A stretch of DNA of 64,000 nucleotides from Prunus persica (Eukaryota; Streptophyta; Magnoliopsida; Rosales; Rosaceae), in NCBI RefSeq assembly GCF_000346465.2, contig NC_034009.1, positions 8,465,251 to 8,529,250 on the forward strand. Reading direction: 5' to 3'. The position numbers and the translations under genes were made by a program. Each line of letters begins with the position of its first letter. The stretch's first letter is position 1. Of the stretch, positions 1 to 12,452 are shown in pieces. The notes under the pieces were generated by a model. It saw nothing but the letters and a program-made list of their open reading frames with translations. It ran no database searches and had not been told where the DNA came from.

Positions 1-97
1 ATTCCAAGAGAAATTTGGTATATACAGTTCAAATATTTCTATTTACATGGTGAATGAGAGTAACTACAGATATCTCTTTAACCAGATGCAAGCAGAT

Positions 98-2331
98 CTA
101 ATTTCCAAGCCTGCTGCTAAGATCTTCACCAGACACCTGGATCAAGCTGCTACTGTTGGCAATTTGAAGTTTCTCATTCAATACGGTCTTGTACAGCTCA
201 TCTTTGTCCTCGAAATTACGCATAAATTCAACCTGCATATATAGGAAGAAAAAAATCATTCAAATGCAACTGCCTACAGGAATCAATGTCTTTAACAAGT
301 AATGTGAATGGCAAGAAGCTAATTGTAGTGCAGATAATTAATGTAGATAAAGGGTTCCATAAACATGAAATAAAGTACAAAATAATGGTCCACCAAAAAA
401 TTTCAAAGAAGTGGCGCATCAATCTGAGAGTCCTTTTAGTACAAGTTTTCGTGGATAACTACTTTGAATGTGAAATACAGCAATCTTTACCTGTCTCTGA
501 AAGAAATCAAATTCATCTGAGCTAAGTGAACCATCACTATTTGCATCAAGGAGCTGCATCATCTCACGAGCATCTTCCCCTGGGGCACCAAGCTCTTCCA
601 TCACCTCCATAAGTTCCTCAATATTGATCCTACCATCTCCATTCTTGTCAAGAAGGCGGAATACTCGATCGCTCTGACTCTGCTCCATCTCAATACCTTC
701 ATGATTTGTGGATGGAATATCTTGAAGACGCAATGCCGCAAATTCAGCTGCAGCCATCATTATGGCCTTGAGTCGCTTTGCCTGATCATCATCAACAAGT
801 GATTGTAAGTCACATAACAGGCGAATATAAACCATTTCAAGTACATTTACAAGCTTAATGCGCAGGAAAACCATTCAAAATTAGCATTCATAAAGGGCAT
901 ATATCAAACAACCTCTTCTGGGTCTGTAAGACCACTCTTGTACAATGAGTGGGATGCCGTTCCAGCATCTGCCAACATGTCCATCTCCTTAGTCCTTATT
1001 TGTATTTCCATCAATGGTCTACTCTTGCCACAGTCACTAACATCAACAGCCATATGTAAACTCCTGTACCCATTTGTCTTGGGCCTGGCAATGTAATCTT
1101 TTGTCCTATGAGGCATTTCCTTCCACAAAGATCGAACAACTTCACGCGTCCTGTAACAGGCGCTTTCCCCTACTTCTGCCATATCTTTGCCACTCCTAGG
1201 CTCCAAAATGACTCTCAATCCTAACACATCATGTACTTGCTCTGGCTTCCTACCATCTTTCAACAGCTTCTTCATGGTGCTAAACCGACTCTTATACCGA
1301 CCATCAACTGAAACATCAACAACCATGCCTGCCAACAAAGGATCAACTCTCAAAGACTGCAAGAGCTGTTCCTTGTATACATCAACCAGAGGCTTACTTC
1401 CACTCTCATGACTTTTCAACCATGAATCAACATAAAGGTAGGAATGGGGAAACAAGTACTGAAACGAGAGATCCTCCAGCTCCAGTGACAGCCAGTTGGT
1501 CCCAACAGCGTGAGCTAAAGGTGCGTGAATCTTCATAACCTCTAGAGAAATCGATTGTTGCTGATACCTTGGGAGGTAACCAAGATGTCTCATCATGTCA
1601 AGCCTGAGGACCAAATCTAAAATCACAGCCCTCATATCATAGTACGTCAAGCAGAACTTTCTCAGCGCAGCAGCACTGCCATCATCCAAGACATCAACTT
1701 TAGAAGGGACCTTCAGGACCCGCAAGCTTTCATGCAATAAATGGGCAGTGCCAGTACCAATCTGGTTTCTAACATCAAGAATCGAAATTGCACCAGCCTC
1801 CACAACTGGTCTGAGTATCCCAGCTGAGATAACTTCTGCATCCATCTACAACAATCAAATTCACTGAAAACCCATTAATGGTATCATCAAAATTACATAA
1901 CTGAAGGTCCAGATATTGAAAAAAAAAGTCCATACCTGAAGATCTGCGAGAAGGAGGGAAGTAGACAAGGCCCTGGAGAGCGAGGAACGACCATCTGGGG
2001 TTAGAGGCAAAGCGTGAAGCAGAGGAATGGAGAGCTTGAGAGCCTTGAAGAGTAACTGGGACCCACTGCTGGAGAGCATCCCCATCCTCTCTGTGAGCTC
2101 GTTGAATGCCCCCACCAGCTCAACCACCATCTTCCCTCCTGTCTGTTCCAGCAGAAACGACCGAGTTTTCAATAAACCCAGTCTTCGAATTCGCTGAGTA
2201 CAACATCTCTGCACGGTCACAGTACCCGGGACTATCCGTATAGTACGGTCATGGGTTTTGGGTATTGGCTCCTGATGAAGAAGACGATGATGATGACGTG
2301 GATAGTAAAGCTCCATAGATGGAAGCTCCAT
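98..2331 (-). CDS. CRSH: Ca2+-activated RelA/SpoT homologue, (p)ppGpp synthetase (CRSH), plastid
   Basis: Makes the alarmone (p)ppGpp in plastids under calcium control (family knowledge). Four exons: 2331-1936, 1845-913, 781-491 and 232-98, joined in phase, giving 584 residues, close to the Arabidopsis protein. Order: variable basic N-terminus (likely transit peptide), degenerate HD hydrolase region, synthetase core (RYKSRFSTMKKLLKDGR near residue 340, then VHDVLGLRVIL), and C-terminal EF-hands at about 488-499 (DKNGDGRINIEE) and 522-533 (DANSDGSLSSDE), both with full calcium loops. The hydrolase signature reads HLLHES, so the metal-binding Asp of HD is Glu; known plant CRSH proteins likewise lack hydrolase activity. 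The in-frame codons above 2331 contain no ATG, so 2331 is the start. A hAT element begins 120 bp upstream. Confidence 0.95.
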
Positions 2332-2442
2332 GCTTATGTCTCTGCTTTGTTCGTGGTGGAGAGGTAAAGAGTAGACAGACAGTGAGGAGGACAATATAAG
2401 GATATGCTTGTAATTTTATCAACTTTATCCTCTTTTAAACTT

Positions 2443-3340
2443 GTAAAAAGTAGGGGTGGGCACGGTCCGGATTGGTTCGATTTTACTCTCAAACCACAGC
2501 TGAACCAATAAGAAAATAACGGTCCGGTTTGGTTCGGATTAGCCTAAAATCATAATGAAAACCGAACCAATCCAAACCACTTGTAATCGGTTTGGTTCGG
2601 ATTGGTTCGGCCGGTTTGTGCCTAACACAAAACCATGCATTTTTCAACCTGCTCTTACATTATAATGCTAACATTTTGCCATTATATCATTCCATTCCAT
2701 TCCATCAAAGGCTAATACAACATCATTCCATTTATTCAAAGGTTGTCCAATGTCTAGCATGCATCTAAGTTCACAATTTTCATCAAAACAAACATATACA
2801 AAATTTGCATTAAATTTACTCATTGCATTCATCACAATACAAACAAATGAAAAGCTTTTATCACAGAGAGGTAAATACTTTTATCACAGAGGTGGAGTTT
2901 GAATGCGTATAAAATTATGAAATGGACCCATTAATTAAGATAGATAGAGTAAGAAGAGCCACACAACACAAAGAGCAAACACACATAGTAGAGATAGAAA
3001 GAGAGGGAAATACAAGCACACACAAATAACTGGGATATGCAAATTAGAAGATCAAAACGTGCACCAACATTCAGATACGCGGACTCACAAAACGCACACA
3101 AACCTTGCCACATGTAAACTAAATTAAATAAATAATAAATTAATTTATAATCGGTCCGGTTCGGTTTATGACAGTTTTTAAAACTCTCAAACCACAGCTG
3201 AACCAAACCAAACCGGTTCGGTTCGGTTTTTCAAAATGTTGACTTTTTCTTTGGTCAAAACCAAACCAAACCAATCCAATATAATCGGTTCGGCCGGATT
3301 GACCGGATCGGCCGGATTGATGCCCACCCCTAGTAAAAAG
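2443..3340. mobile_element. Non-autonomous hAT-type element with 8-bp target duplication
   Basis: The element runs from 2451 to 3332 (882 bp). Its ends are perfect 12-bp inverted repeats, TAGGGGTGGGCA and TGCCCACCCCTA, flanked by an identical 8-bp direct repeat GTAAAAAG at 2443-2450 and 3333-3340. An 8-bp duplication is the hallmark of the hAT superfamily. The subterminal regions are packed with CGGTTCGG / CCGAACC motifs in both orientations, as expected of transposase-binding arrays; the middle is AT-rich. No transposase frame is visible, so it would need a partner in trans. Confidence 0.88.
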
Positions 3341-3466
3341 TCACTATTGCTCCTGATAGTTTATTAATTGTTTCACTTTTATCCATGTGATTCAAATTCT
3401 CTCAATTGGATCCCTATAGTTGAAATCAAGAACACATTTAAATTTCTGTTCAATTTTATGATGGAG

Positions 3467-3727
3467 TAAGGGTCTGTTTGAGAATGCTTTTAGAATGGTT
3501 AAAAGCTTTATGACAACCAAAAAATTTTTTGATAGCGTTTGGCAGAAATATTTATAAATAATTTTGGCCCATAAAAAGGTTTTTTAAATAAACACTTGGC
3601 ATATGTTTCTTCAATATAAGCACTTGGATTTTCAATAAATTTTTTGACGTTTTTCTAATAAAAACACTTTTATAAGCACTTATGAATAGAGATTTTTTCT
3701 ACAGAAGCATTCTCAAACGAGCTTTAA
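3467..3727. mobile_element. Tourist-like MITE (PIF/Harbinger type)
   Basis: A 255-bp element (3470-3724) with inverted ends sharing GTTTGAGAATGCTT, flanked by TAA at 3467-3469 and 3725-3727. A 3-bp TAA duplication and GGG..GTTTG-type ends fit Tourist-like MITEs. It sits between the CRSH and L3 genes, about 400 bp upstream of the L3 start. There is no coding capacity. Confidence 0.7.
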
Positions 3728-4126
3728 GTACGTGTCATTGATGTGGAGAAATATTTTGGACAAAATTAATTAATGAATTTGATAGAATTTATAAAATATC
3801 TTTGAATTACGAGAGATTTAAAACTACGGGACCAAAGTAATAAAACATGTGAACTATAGGAGTGAAAAATACATTTTGCCTTTAAGTAATTGGACAAGAA
3901 CAACGTCGTCCCTTAAACTGATGTGATACACGTGTCAAGATACCTTTGCTGGAACACAGTGGACTCGAATGCAGTGAAACTTATACCCCGTCTCTCTCCC
4001 TCAAGTCCTAAACCCTACGCCAAGCCCCCATTCGAAAACTCTGCAACCTCTTTTGGGGTTTCACAGCCAATCAGCCATGCCATCAAACCCATCAATCCAA
4101 TAAGACTTTTGAGATTCACTGCGGCC

Positions 4127-6882
4127 ATGTCGGCCTTATCAAGAGGCCTCCTTTCTCGGCTTCGCCTTCTCTCCCTCAACCCCACCACCACCTCTTCTGC
4201 TGCTGCTGCTAATGCTAATGCTACGACGTCGTTTACGCAAACTCAGTACCATTTCTTCAGATGGTTCAACTCCGAGGCCTTGGTTGATGCGTCTGAGGTC
4301 GCCGAGGAGCGGAGCCGCGTCATCGAAGCCAAGCCTGGGGCGATGAGCCCAAGCTCAAAGAGGACTGGTCTCATAGCCGTCAAGTGTGGGATGACTGCGC
4401 GCTGGGACAAATGGGGTGCTAGGGTTCCCATCACTGTGCTTTGGGTCGATGATAATATCGTCTCTCAGGTCAAGACCCCCGAGAAAGAGGGCTTCCCTGC
4501 TCTACAGGTAACCTTTTTTCTCTTCATTTTGCTCTGTTTGTGACGAATTCATTTTGATTGATTACTGTTTTGTTAAACTATTTTTGTATTCGTGGGTTGA
4601 TTTATAATATCCCTGTAGCTTTATAGGTTATGAAATTTCCGAAGTTTAGATTTTTCAGAGTTTGGAGAGACGATATGCGTTCAGTCCTTTGGAGCGGATA
4701 CAACTTAACATTTGGGCACACACCGACTTTATGATTTTGTTATTCAACTAAAGCAATATTTGCTCCATTTTAGCGGTTTTAAATCTGCAAAAAGCCAGTC
4801 TGGAGACCAGACTACTTGGCAATTTATCATTAGTCAGATCATCTGGAGTTTATTATTTGGTGGCTTCAGTTGTGCTTTACAATTTGAAGCTATACGCATC
4901 CCTTGCTGGGCATATATGAAAGGTCTTGTTAGTTTTGTTACAGTAAAAGGGGTTTCTATGAATGGGGTGCTCATAAATTTCAAAATTCGTTGTCACCGAG
5001 GGCGCATAATTTGTGATTTGTTTTCCTTCTGTTTTGTTAATTATATGACAGGCCAATTTGGCAGTGATAGTGTAGGAACCACTTTTGCTTAGAAGTGCTT
5101 TAGTTGAAAGTGTTTTTGATAGAATCACAACAAATTTAAAATTGAAATTCCAAGTGCTTTTGTTGGAAGTGTTTTCCTTTGGTTCTTGCATCTGTTTTTT
5201 CTTTTTCTTTTGTTTTGCCAACATTGATCATATTGATTTTTCTTGGTAATTAAACAGAGGGCAAATTTATATTTTCAAAAAAATTCAAGGGCACGGGTTA
5301 ATTATAGGATGGTATTCTGTTGTGGTGCTAGTTAGATTGGTTGCGGACAGAAGAAAGCAAAACATTTGACAAAGTCTGAGGTCGGTCATTTCAGAGCTCA
5401 AGGTGTTCCACTTAAGAGGAAACTGAGGGAGTTTCCTGTGACAAAGGATGCGCTTCTCCCTGTCGGTATGTCAATTGGTGTTCGCCATTTTGTTCCAGGC
5501 CAATATGTTGATGTCACAGGAATCACGAGAGGGAAAGGTTTCCAGGTGAACTAAATTCCTAATCCTCATTTTTTGGTCTATCCTGTGGTTGTATGTATTT
5601 TTTGAAGGAAAAAAAATAAAATCCTTGTATTAAGGATCCAATCAATGAATCTACTGCAGTGATAAAAAGTAATACATTCTTTAGATGATGAAATATTATG
5701 TATCATTTTTATTTTCTGTGTTCAGGGCGGGATGAAACGGCATGGTTTTAAAGGAATGCCAGCATCTCATGGTGCATCTTTGTCACACCGAAGTATTGGT
5801 TCTACAGGTCAGAGGGATGCTCCTGGAAAGGTTTGTATGGGATCCAAATCTCCTTAAACTATTCCCATGAACTCTTTTGGAAAATCAGTATAACCAAATC
5901 TTTTTGCTTCAAATGAGATAGCTTAATTTTGTCAAATAATCTGTTGCTCACTTGTTTGTTCTCGGACATGCTACATTGCATTGACTTTCTACATACTATT
6001 GTGTTTAACCTGTTTATCTTTTCCCCCCATATGAGTAAACACTATCGCATTTGTGTGGTCTGGAAAGTTCAATAAATGTTTTCTGTAAATTTCTTCATTG
6101 GTTTGCTATAATTATGTTTCAAGAATCAAAATTTCTGAATATTTCCGGATGCATTCTAGTTCCATTAGGTTATAAATTGTAATTGTGACAATCATATGTT
6201 TGTATGAACAGGTATTTAAAGGCAGGAAGATGGCTGGGCGCATGGGTGGGAAACAGAGGACGGTAAAAAATGTATGGGTCTACAAAATTGATCCTGCAAG
6301 GAATTTGATGTGGGTGAGAGGCCAAGTAAGATTTCCTCACAAACTTTACTTTTCTGAATTAAGTGCTCAAAATTGGATGGAAAAGGAGGAGGTTATCCAC
6401 GGTCCTCTTCAATTACCTGCACACTGATGACCCTAAGTGAATGCATTTTGAATCTTATTCAACAGTAGTTTCATGAGCTTAATGATCTTCATAAGTGTTT
6501 ATAACGTTCAGGGGAAAAGAATGTATAATGAAGGGTTTTGTGCCGGGTAGAGGATTTTGGTTGGTTTAATGAAATTGCTGATACACATTCACAACTGCAC
6601 AGTTTAAAGGCCATACGATGATTGGTCTTAATCCTCTTCAGAAGTCAGTATGTTGTATTGTTAATCCTGGTTTTGTGTTACTCATTTGGATGTTGTCTAT
6701 TCTCCCAGGTCCCAGGTGCTGAAGGGAACTTTGTGTTCATAAGAGATGCTTTCTACAAGAAACCTGATATTTCATTGCTACCATTTCCGACTTACTTTGC
6801 TCCGGAGGACGAGGATGCAACCAAGTTAGAAACACTGGTTGCTGATCTTGGAGAGGTAGATCCATTCATGGTGGCAGATTAA
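4127..6882 (+). CDS. Organellar (probably mitochondrial) ribosomal protein uL3
   Basis: Large-subunit ribosomal protein L3 of bacterial type, which shapes the peptidyl-transferase region. Five exons, all phase 0: 4127-4507, 5336-5545, 5726-5830, 6212-6325 and 6709-6882; 327 residues. Residues 1-65 are Ser/Arg/Ala-rich with few acidic residues, a targeting presequence. The mature part starts near [22 protein letters not shown]. The conserved L3 block [19 protein letters not shown] spans exons 2-3, followed by [15 protein letters not shown] and the basic [11 protein letters not shown] segment. The start at 4127 is preferred over an upstream in-frame codon because it directly precedes the presequence and has a GCC context. 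It resembles Arabidopsis L3-2 (At3g17465), next to CRSH there too. Confidence 0.95.
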
Positions 6883-7730
6883 GCAGGAGCGTAATCTGAA
6901 ATCCCGTGAGGAACTAGGATGTTTCATTCAGCCTAATTGACTACACTGCGGTCACGTCCTCTTTGATGATGCAAAGAGCATGCTGGCTTTAGGGTTATAA
7001 AGACCTGTCTGAGGGTGTTGAATATGTTTTGTTTTTTCTTTAAAGTTGATTTTTGTTAGAGGAATGCAAGCGCAGAGGTTGTAATATTTATATAATTTAG
7101 TTCATTTCAACCTCAGAATTGAATACTGACCGACAATGGTTTTTTTTTTTTTTTCGGTTGGAACCATGTTTTGAAATAAATGTGGCTGGCATGAAATTGA
7201 CTCTTAGCATGGCTGTGCTTTGAACCAGTTGAAAAGCATTGATACTTTTCCAATAGAAGAGGCTTCTAAACTCAAATGAATTGTTGCAAGATACAGAAGA
7301 AAAGGTTCAAAAAAGAAGAAAATGGAATCAATTTGTCATGCTATGGATTTTTAGTTCTGTTCTTTCTGGTATTTGTGTGCAGGATGGGATTAAAAGCATT
7401 TAAAAAGAAGAAGAAGAAAAAATGCAAAAGCAGAAAAAGGGCTTTTGCTTTTGGAGTTTTGCCAAATTTGCATTCAAACGCAAACAGTCAAGTGCCAAAC
7501 ACTCGTAGACTTAAAAACCAAAACCCAATCGATGATTTTATTGACCAGCCTCCTAAGGAATTTGCTGCTATTAAGTTTCGGCTCTGAACCTCGTCTTCTC
7601 CTCGCCCCATTTCGTACCCAAAAAAACCCTAAATTCCACCTCCCTCTTCTTCTTCTTCCTCCTCCTCCTCCTAGTGTTACCGTTACCCAATAATCCTGAC
7701 CCTCCAATCTCACAGTCAAATGCGAGTTCA

Positions 7731-8438
7731 ATGGCAATGAAGCGAGACCAACCCGACCTCGAGAAGCGACTCTGCGGCGTCTGCGGCTCCACAGAGCGTT
7801 GGTTCCTGCACTACGTCCGCCACAGAGGACATTTTCGTAAGCTCTGCACCAACTGCGTCCTCAAGAACAACCCAGGCCTCTTCTGCCCTATCTGCCTCGA
7901 CTTCTTCGAGCACCCCCTTCCGGCACGTGACCAGGTCATGTGCGTCCGGTGCCCTTCCATCTCTCACTCTGCCTGCGTCGCAGCCAATTCCTCCTTCCGC
8001 AGCTTCCAGTGCCCTCCCTGCTCCCAGCCCACCTTCTCCTTCTTCAACCTCGCCCGCCAAAACGACGGCCAAGATGCCAAAACGACAGTCGTCATCGACA
8101 AGGACGCCGCCAAGGCCCTCGTCGCCGCCGCCAGGATCGCAGCGGCTTTGATGACCAAAGCTGCCGTCGCCGCCAGGGTTGACGCCGAGCGCCGGGTCAA
8201 GGAAGCCGTCGTGGCGAAAAAGAAGGCCAGAGAGGCCTTGGAACGACTCACGTCTCTTGTCAGTAAGGAAAAGGAGAAGGATTCGAAGAGTGGAGGCGTT
8301 GTTTCGGCGCCTGAGAGCCTCAACGCGAAGCCCAAATTGGAGGGTCCTGGGCCAATTCAAGTGGCGCCCAAGATTTCTGAGCCTGAGGGAAGTAATGGGT
8401 TGAAAACCAGTCATGCGGATCCTATGGAAGAAGACTGA
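7731..8438 (+). CDS. Small PHD-finger protein, At3g17460-like
   Basis: A single-exon gene for 235 residues. Cysteine pairs C15/C18 and C39/C42 could form one zinc site. They are followed by a complete C4HC3 PHD pattern: C52, C55, C71, C74, H79, C82, C94 and C97. PHD fingers usually read histone tails, so a nuclear chromatin role is inferred. Residues about 115-190 are Ala/Lys/Glu-rich and helical, probably a coiled coil, and the tail is acidic (DPMEED). The ATG at 7731 (context TTCAATGGC) is the first in frame; a longer frame upstream begins with GTG, which plants do not normally use. Coding GC content is much higher than in neighbouring genes. It lies downstream of L3 in the same orientation. 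Confidence 0.87.
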   Translation: MAMKRDQPDLEKRLCGVCGSTERWFLHYVRHRGHFRKLCTNCVLKNNPGLFCPICLDFFEHPLPARDQVMCVRCPSISHSACVAANSSFRSFQCPPCSQPTFSFFNLARQNDGQDAKTTVVIDKDAAKALVAAARIAAALMTKAAVAARVDAERRVKEAVVAKKKAREALERLTSLVSKEKEKDSKSGGVVSAPESLNAKPKLEGPGPIQVAPKISEPEGSNGLKTSHADPMEED

Positions 8439-10492
8439 TTTGAGATCAAGGAAGGAGCTTGAGCTTCATGGGTTCATGGGTTCGTAGTTTAAGTTTCTTT
8501 TCATTATTTGATGATGCTCAGCTTTTGCTATTTAGCTTCAGCTTGAGCTTCTACACAGTCTTCTGGCAATCTGTGAGTCTCTTTGTTAGTTGCTGTTGGT
8601 TTTTTTTATTATTATAAATTTTTACGCGGCCGCCCTTGGAACTTTTGCAGAGACGATGTTTACTTTCCCAAGCTGATGATTCTCTGGGCCCCTTTGTATC
8701 TACATTGTCCTTCTTTGCCATAATCAGAAATTGCATTTTGTAATTCTCTGTTTTCTCCCTTTGCATAAACTTCGTTTCCCAATTAGCATGAGATATTTTG
8801 TGGTTCCTTGGCTATGAAGCTTTACCCAATATGTGTGATGGCCTTGCTTGCTTGTGTGCAAATGCATTTTGTCCTGATTTCGGTGCTATTCAAGGAGATG
8901 CTAGAAAGATGACATGTTTATCAGAACTTCAAAGTTGGTGTTTCATTATACACACTGACCTAAAATGAGTCTATTTCTTGTTCCTTGCATCTTGCAAGTT
9001 TTGCCGTCTTGTCTTGAATGCAAAATGATAACTCTCTAGTTACTAATGCTTTATTGAGTCAAGTTCCTGAAAGACATATCAGGTAGTGATATGACTTTGG
9101 GTTTCCTGTTATGGTTCCAATTCATTCACAATTTTCTCTTGTTACAGTGCTCTTCCAGACATTTTGTAGGTGCTTGCATAAAGCTTAAAATTTTATGCTC
9201 TGTTGTGCCAACTTCATGGTTACAAACCCATTTGTCTGGTTAAAGCTCAAAATTACATTGCTGTATGGTTCTCTTTTTTTTTCTTTTTTTGGTCGGAATT
9301 GCTATATGGTTCTTATTCGTAAGGTTTCGATTAAAACCTATTCTCGCGCAGAGTTCTGTGTGTGCATGACGACAACTTCACATGACTATATTATGGAAGT
9401 CGTTTGATCTGCGGCCGATTGAATGATGAATTGACCTAGGTTCCTTTTTACATCACTGAATCTTCAAAACTCAATTGAGTTGAACCTTCTTATACATACC
9501 CTCTTCCATGGTTTCTCTGTTTCCTTCCTCATCTATGCTCTCTGCCATGATGCTCATCTTGTCATCTAATTTCAGTTTTGCGCAGCCGCATTCCCAGCCA
9601 CCCCTGCGTTTCCTTTTATTTTTATTTTTGAGATGTCAAGTTTCCTAACATGAAGGATATGTCATGTGCACGAGTGCACTGCATTCGCATCCCTCTGTTT
9701 CCGTCCACCATATATATAATATAATAAGTTTTCAATTAAAGAGAGAGAGGAAGGCCATTTCTGCATGGCAATATTTTGAGAAGAAAAGGAGAAACGATGC
9801 CAATGAAGTCATGAATTTTACCGGTTTCTGACCAAACAAATATTGGAAGATAGCAGGGCTTCATATTTGCCCGATTAGGGTTTTTCTTTTTGGTCGAACT
9901 ATATGTCGTATGGGTTTGCTGACAAACAAAATGGCTCAATCATTTTTCACTGAAAGGGTTGTACTTGTACGCCACGTTTTTGCCCTAAAATCTAAAATCC
10001 TGGATCTGACCAAGAAAAAATAAAATTTAACTCTCATTTTGGCCTCCTTTTTACAAGAAAGAAGAGAAAAATGAAAAACAATGTGCTTTGTCTATATCAG
10101 TTCCGATGGATCAAAATTCAAGGATGTGTCTTCCACGGGGAAGAAGATAAGTAAGCAAAGCATATGTATTTACTATGATGAAATGTATATACAGAGAAAG
10201 GGCATTTGGGTACATAAAAATGCTATGCAAAAAGGTACTGAAAAACTGTACAGATACATACAGCAATATGCAAACAATGCGCAGGGACAAAAGGGCTCCT
10301 TATCTGTTATCACTAGGGTGGGGTGACAAATCAACAGCGCCATCCTCTCTCTCATCCAAACATCCATCCATCCACCCATCCATCTTCAGATTAAACTTGT
10401 TTATTTCAATTCAAATCAATGAGGCAGCTAATCCTCCTCATCTTCATGTGTCATGATGAGTAGTTAATTGGGTTGAAATGGGATCTCATGAG
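8439..10492. other. Intergenic, PHD gene to pectinesterase
   Basis: The first 350 bp are probably the 3' UTR of the PHD gene. The rest is AT-rich with short T tracts and a GA run at 9739-9750. I see no convincing gene, RNA or element; the frames present are short and unlike known proteins. Confidence 0.5.
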
Positions 10493-12452
10493 CTAATGTT
10501 TCAAACCAGTGAAGTAAGGCACGCCTGTGTTTCTCAACCACTGGTCTCCCAGTAGAAAAGGACCTGTAGTGAATTGAAGAGCCTCATTTCTGTTCCGGAT
10601 CACATGAAATCCCTTCCATCTCACCCTTCCGTTGGTCACAGCCCCCGGACCCCGGTTCCCATACTCTGCAAAATACAGAGTATCAAGTGCAAAGTTGCCA
10701 CTCCATTCCAGCCACCCTGCTGGTTGTATGAAGTCTCCTAGTTCTGATTCCATGATCACGGCCCTTGAGTATGTCTTCCATGGCCTCCCTAAGTATGACT
10801 TAGTCTTGAACCTCGTTGGGAACAGAGCCTGTTCGGGGACTATCCTGCAGTTCTGGATGACAATGCCTGTGGTTTCCCTCTTGTCCTGTCTTCCCTGAGC
10901 AGTCACAGTGTTTTGCTGGCCGTCCATAGGCTTTCTCACTATGATCAAACAGTTCTGGATGAGTGTTGGTGAGTCACCGAAGATGAAGTCAACTGTGCCG
11001 GAAATGACACAGTTGCGATAGAACTGGCGATGTGTTTGGACGTACAATGTGTCTTGGTACGCATCCATTCTACAGTTGAAGAAGGCTGACATCTCCGACT
11101 GGACGCGGAGTGCCACCGCCTGATGCTTCTGGGCGCCGGCTGTGTTCTGAAATCCCATTGCCTTGGCTAGAAACCCACTTCCAATTGCGGCTGTGATTAT
11201 AAAGAAGAAAATGTGTATCTATTACAAGGTTACTATAACAGCCAATCCATCCATATCATGTAAATTGGTTTTCTGTAAAGCATTAGGGTCATCAAATTTG
11301 TTCAGCAAATAAGGCGTGTGTAAATATATGTCAGGTTCACAGTCAGTTTAAATAAAGCATTATTTAGTGAACAAATTTGGTGACCGTAGCATTATTGGTA
11401 TGGTATTATTAACTGGAGAAGTAATATCTAACAGGTGACTCACCGAATGTGGCGGTGTTCTGGGTGGTGATGCCATCAGCCCAGCTTTTACTCCCAGTGA
11501 CCATGGTCTTCCGGGGTCCATCTCCATACATGAACACATTGACCTGGTCCTTGGTAACAGTAACGTACTCATTGTAAATCCCAGCCTTCACATATATGAT
11601 ATATCTTCCCTTAAGCCCCTTAGGATATGCAGCAAGAGCCGCACCAATTGTTTTGTATTGTCCACTTCCATCTTTTGCCACTACCGCATTTGGTCTAACC
11701 TGTCCGTTGCTCTGACTTGCCAATAGCCTCCTGTCTGCAGCGCGAAACCAACTAGGGTACTGGCCTTGCTCATCATTATTGTGCTCGAGAAGTCTTCGGG
11801 AGCTGCTTGGATTCCTTAAATCTTTGTTTAAAGTGATGTTGAAGCTTTGTAAGATCTCAGAAATTGAGGAAGCAATTGCTAAGGCATTGCTCGTCAGCTG
11901 CGTGGCATTGAGAAGCCCATCTTTCATCTGTTTTTGGAGCTCTTCTTGAGGAATCCCATCAAGGCATGATTGTTGGAATGATATCACAGCACTCAACCAA
12001 TTTTTCAGCTCATCCTCTCTATCATGCATTGTGTGCATATCACCGTCCCCCACGTATGAAAACGAAGCTTGAAGATCAGCAATCGCCGATTCCAACAAGT
12101 CCTTGCAATCATCCATTGCCATTTTTCCCGTGGAATTGAGATTGCTAAATGATTTGGCAATGTTGCCAGAATTGTCTATTGCAGACTTCACTGTTGAAAT
12201 GGTGGAATCAATGGCTGCTTGGATGAGGTCTTTAGCCGTGGCGCTTTCATTTTTCGCAACTTTGCTAAGGCTGTTGATGCATGCTTCCTTGTAATCAGTT
12301 GGCTCACAAATTGCAGCAACGGCCTTAGAACTTGTAGAAAGTTGGTCCTTGTGACTCTTCCTAGTGCAAACCACAGCCACAAGACCAACCACGACGCCAA
12401 CGACAAGGACAATTGAAACTCCTCCTATTACTAGCTTTCCTTTTTTCTCCAT
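10493..12452 (-). CDS. Pectin methylesterase with N-terminal inhibitor-like pro-domain
   Basis: De-esterifies homogalacturonan in the cell wall, releasing methanol. Two exons, 12452-11444 and 11190-10493, with a 253-bp intron splitting an Ala codon in TF/A-AIGSGFLA; 568 residues. Residues about 7-29 form an uncleaved signal/anchor helix (VIGGVSIVLVVGVVVGLVAVV). A PMEI domain with spaced cysteines follows (about 45-200), then the RRLL processing site (RRLLEH and RRLLAS, near 220-245), then the catalytic beta-helix starting NAVVAKDGSGQYKTI. Catalytic blocks are intact: GFQNTAG, QDTLYVQTHRQFYRNC, GTVDFIFGDS (second catalytic Asp) and YLGRPWKTYSR (Arg). This is a PMEI-containing (pro-PME) form. 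A TATA-rich run lies about 70 bp upstream of the ATG. Confidence 0.95.

Noticed and set aside
2931..3206. 91-residue minus-strand frame
   Set aside because: Lies wholly inside the hAT element's AT-rich core and resembles no transposase.
7927..8414. Several long frames opposite or offset to the PHD gene
   Set aside because: Shadows caused by its high GC content; the plus frame alone carries zinc-finger motifs.
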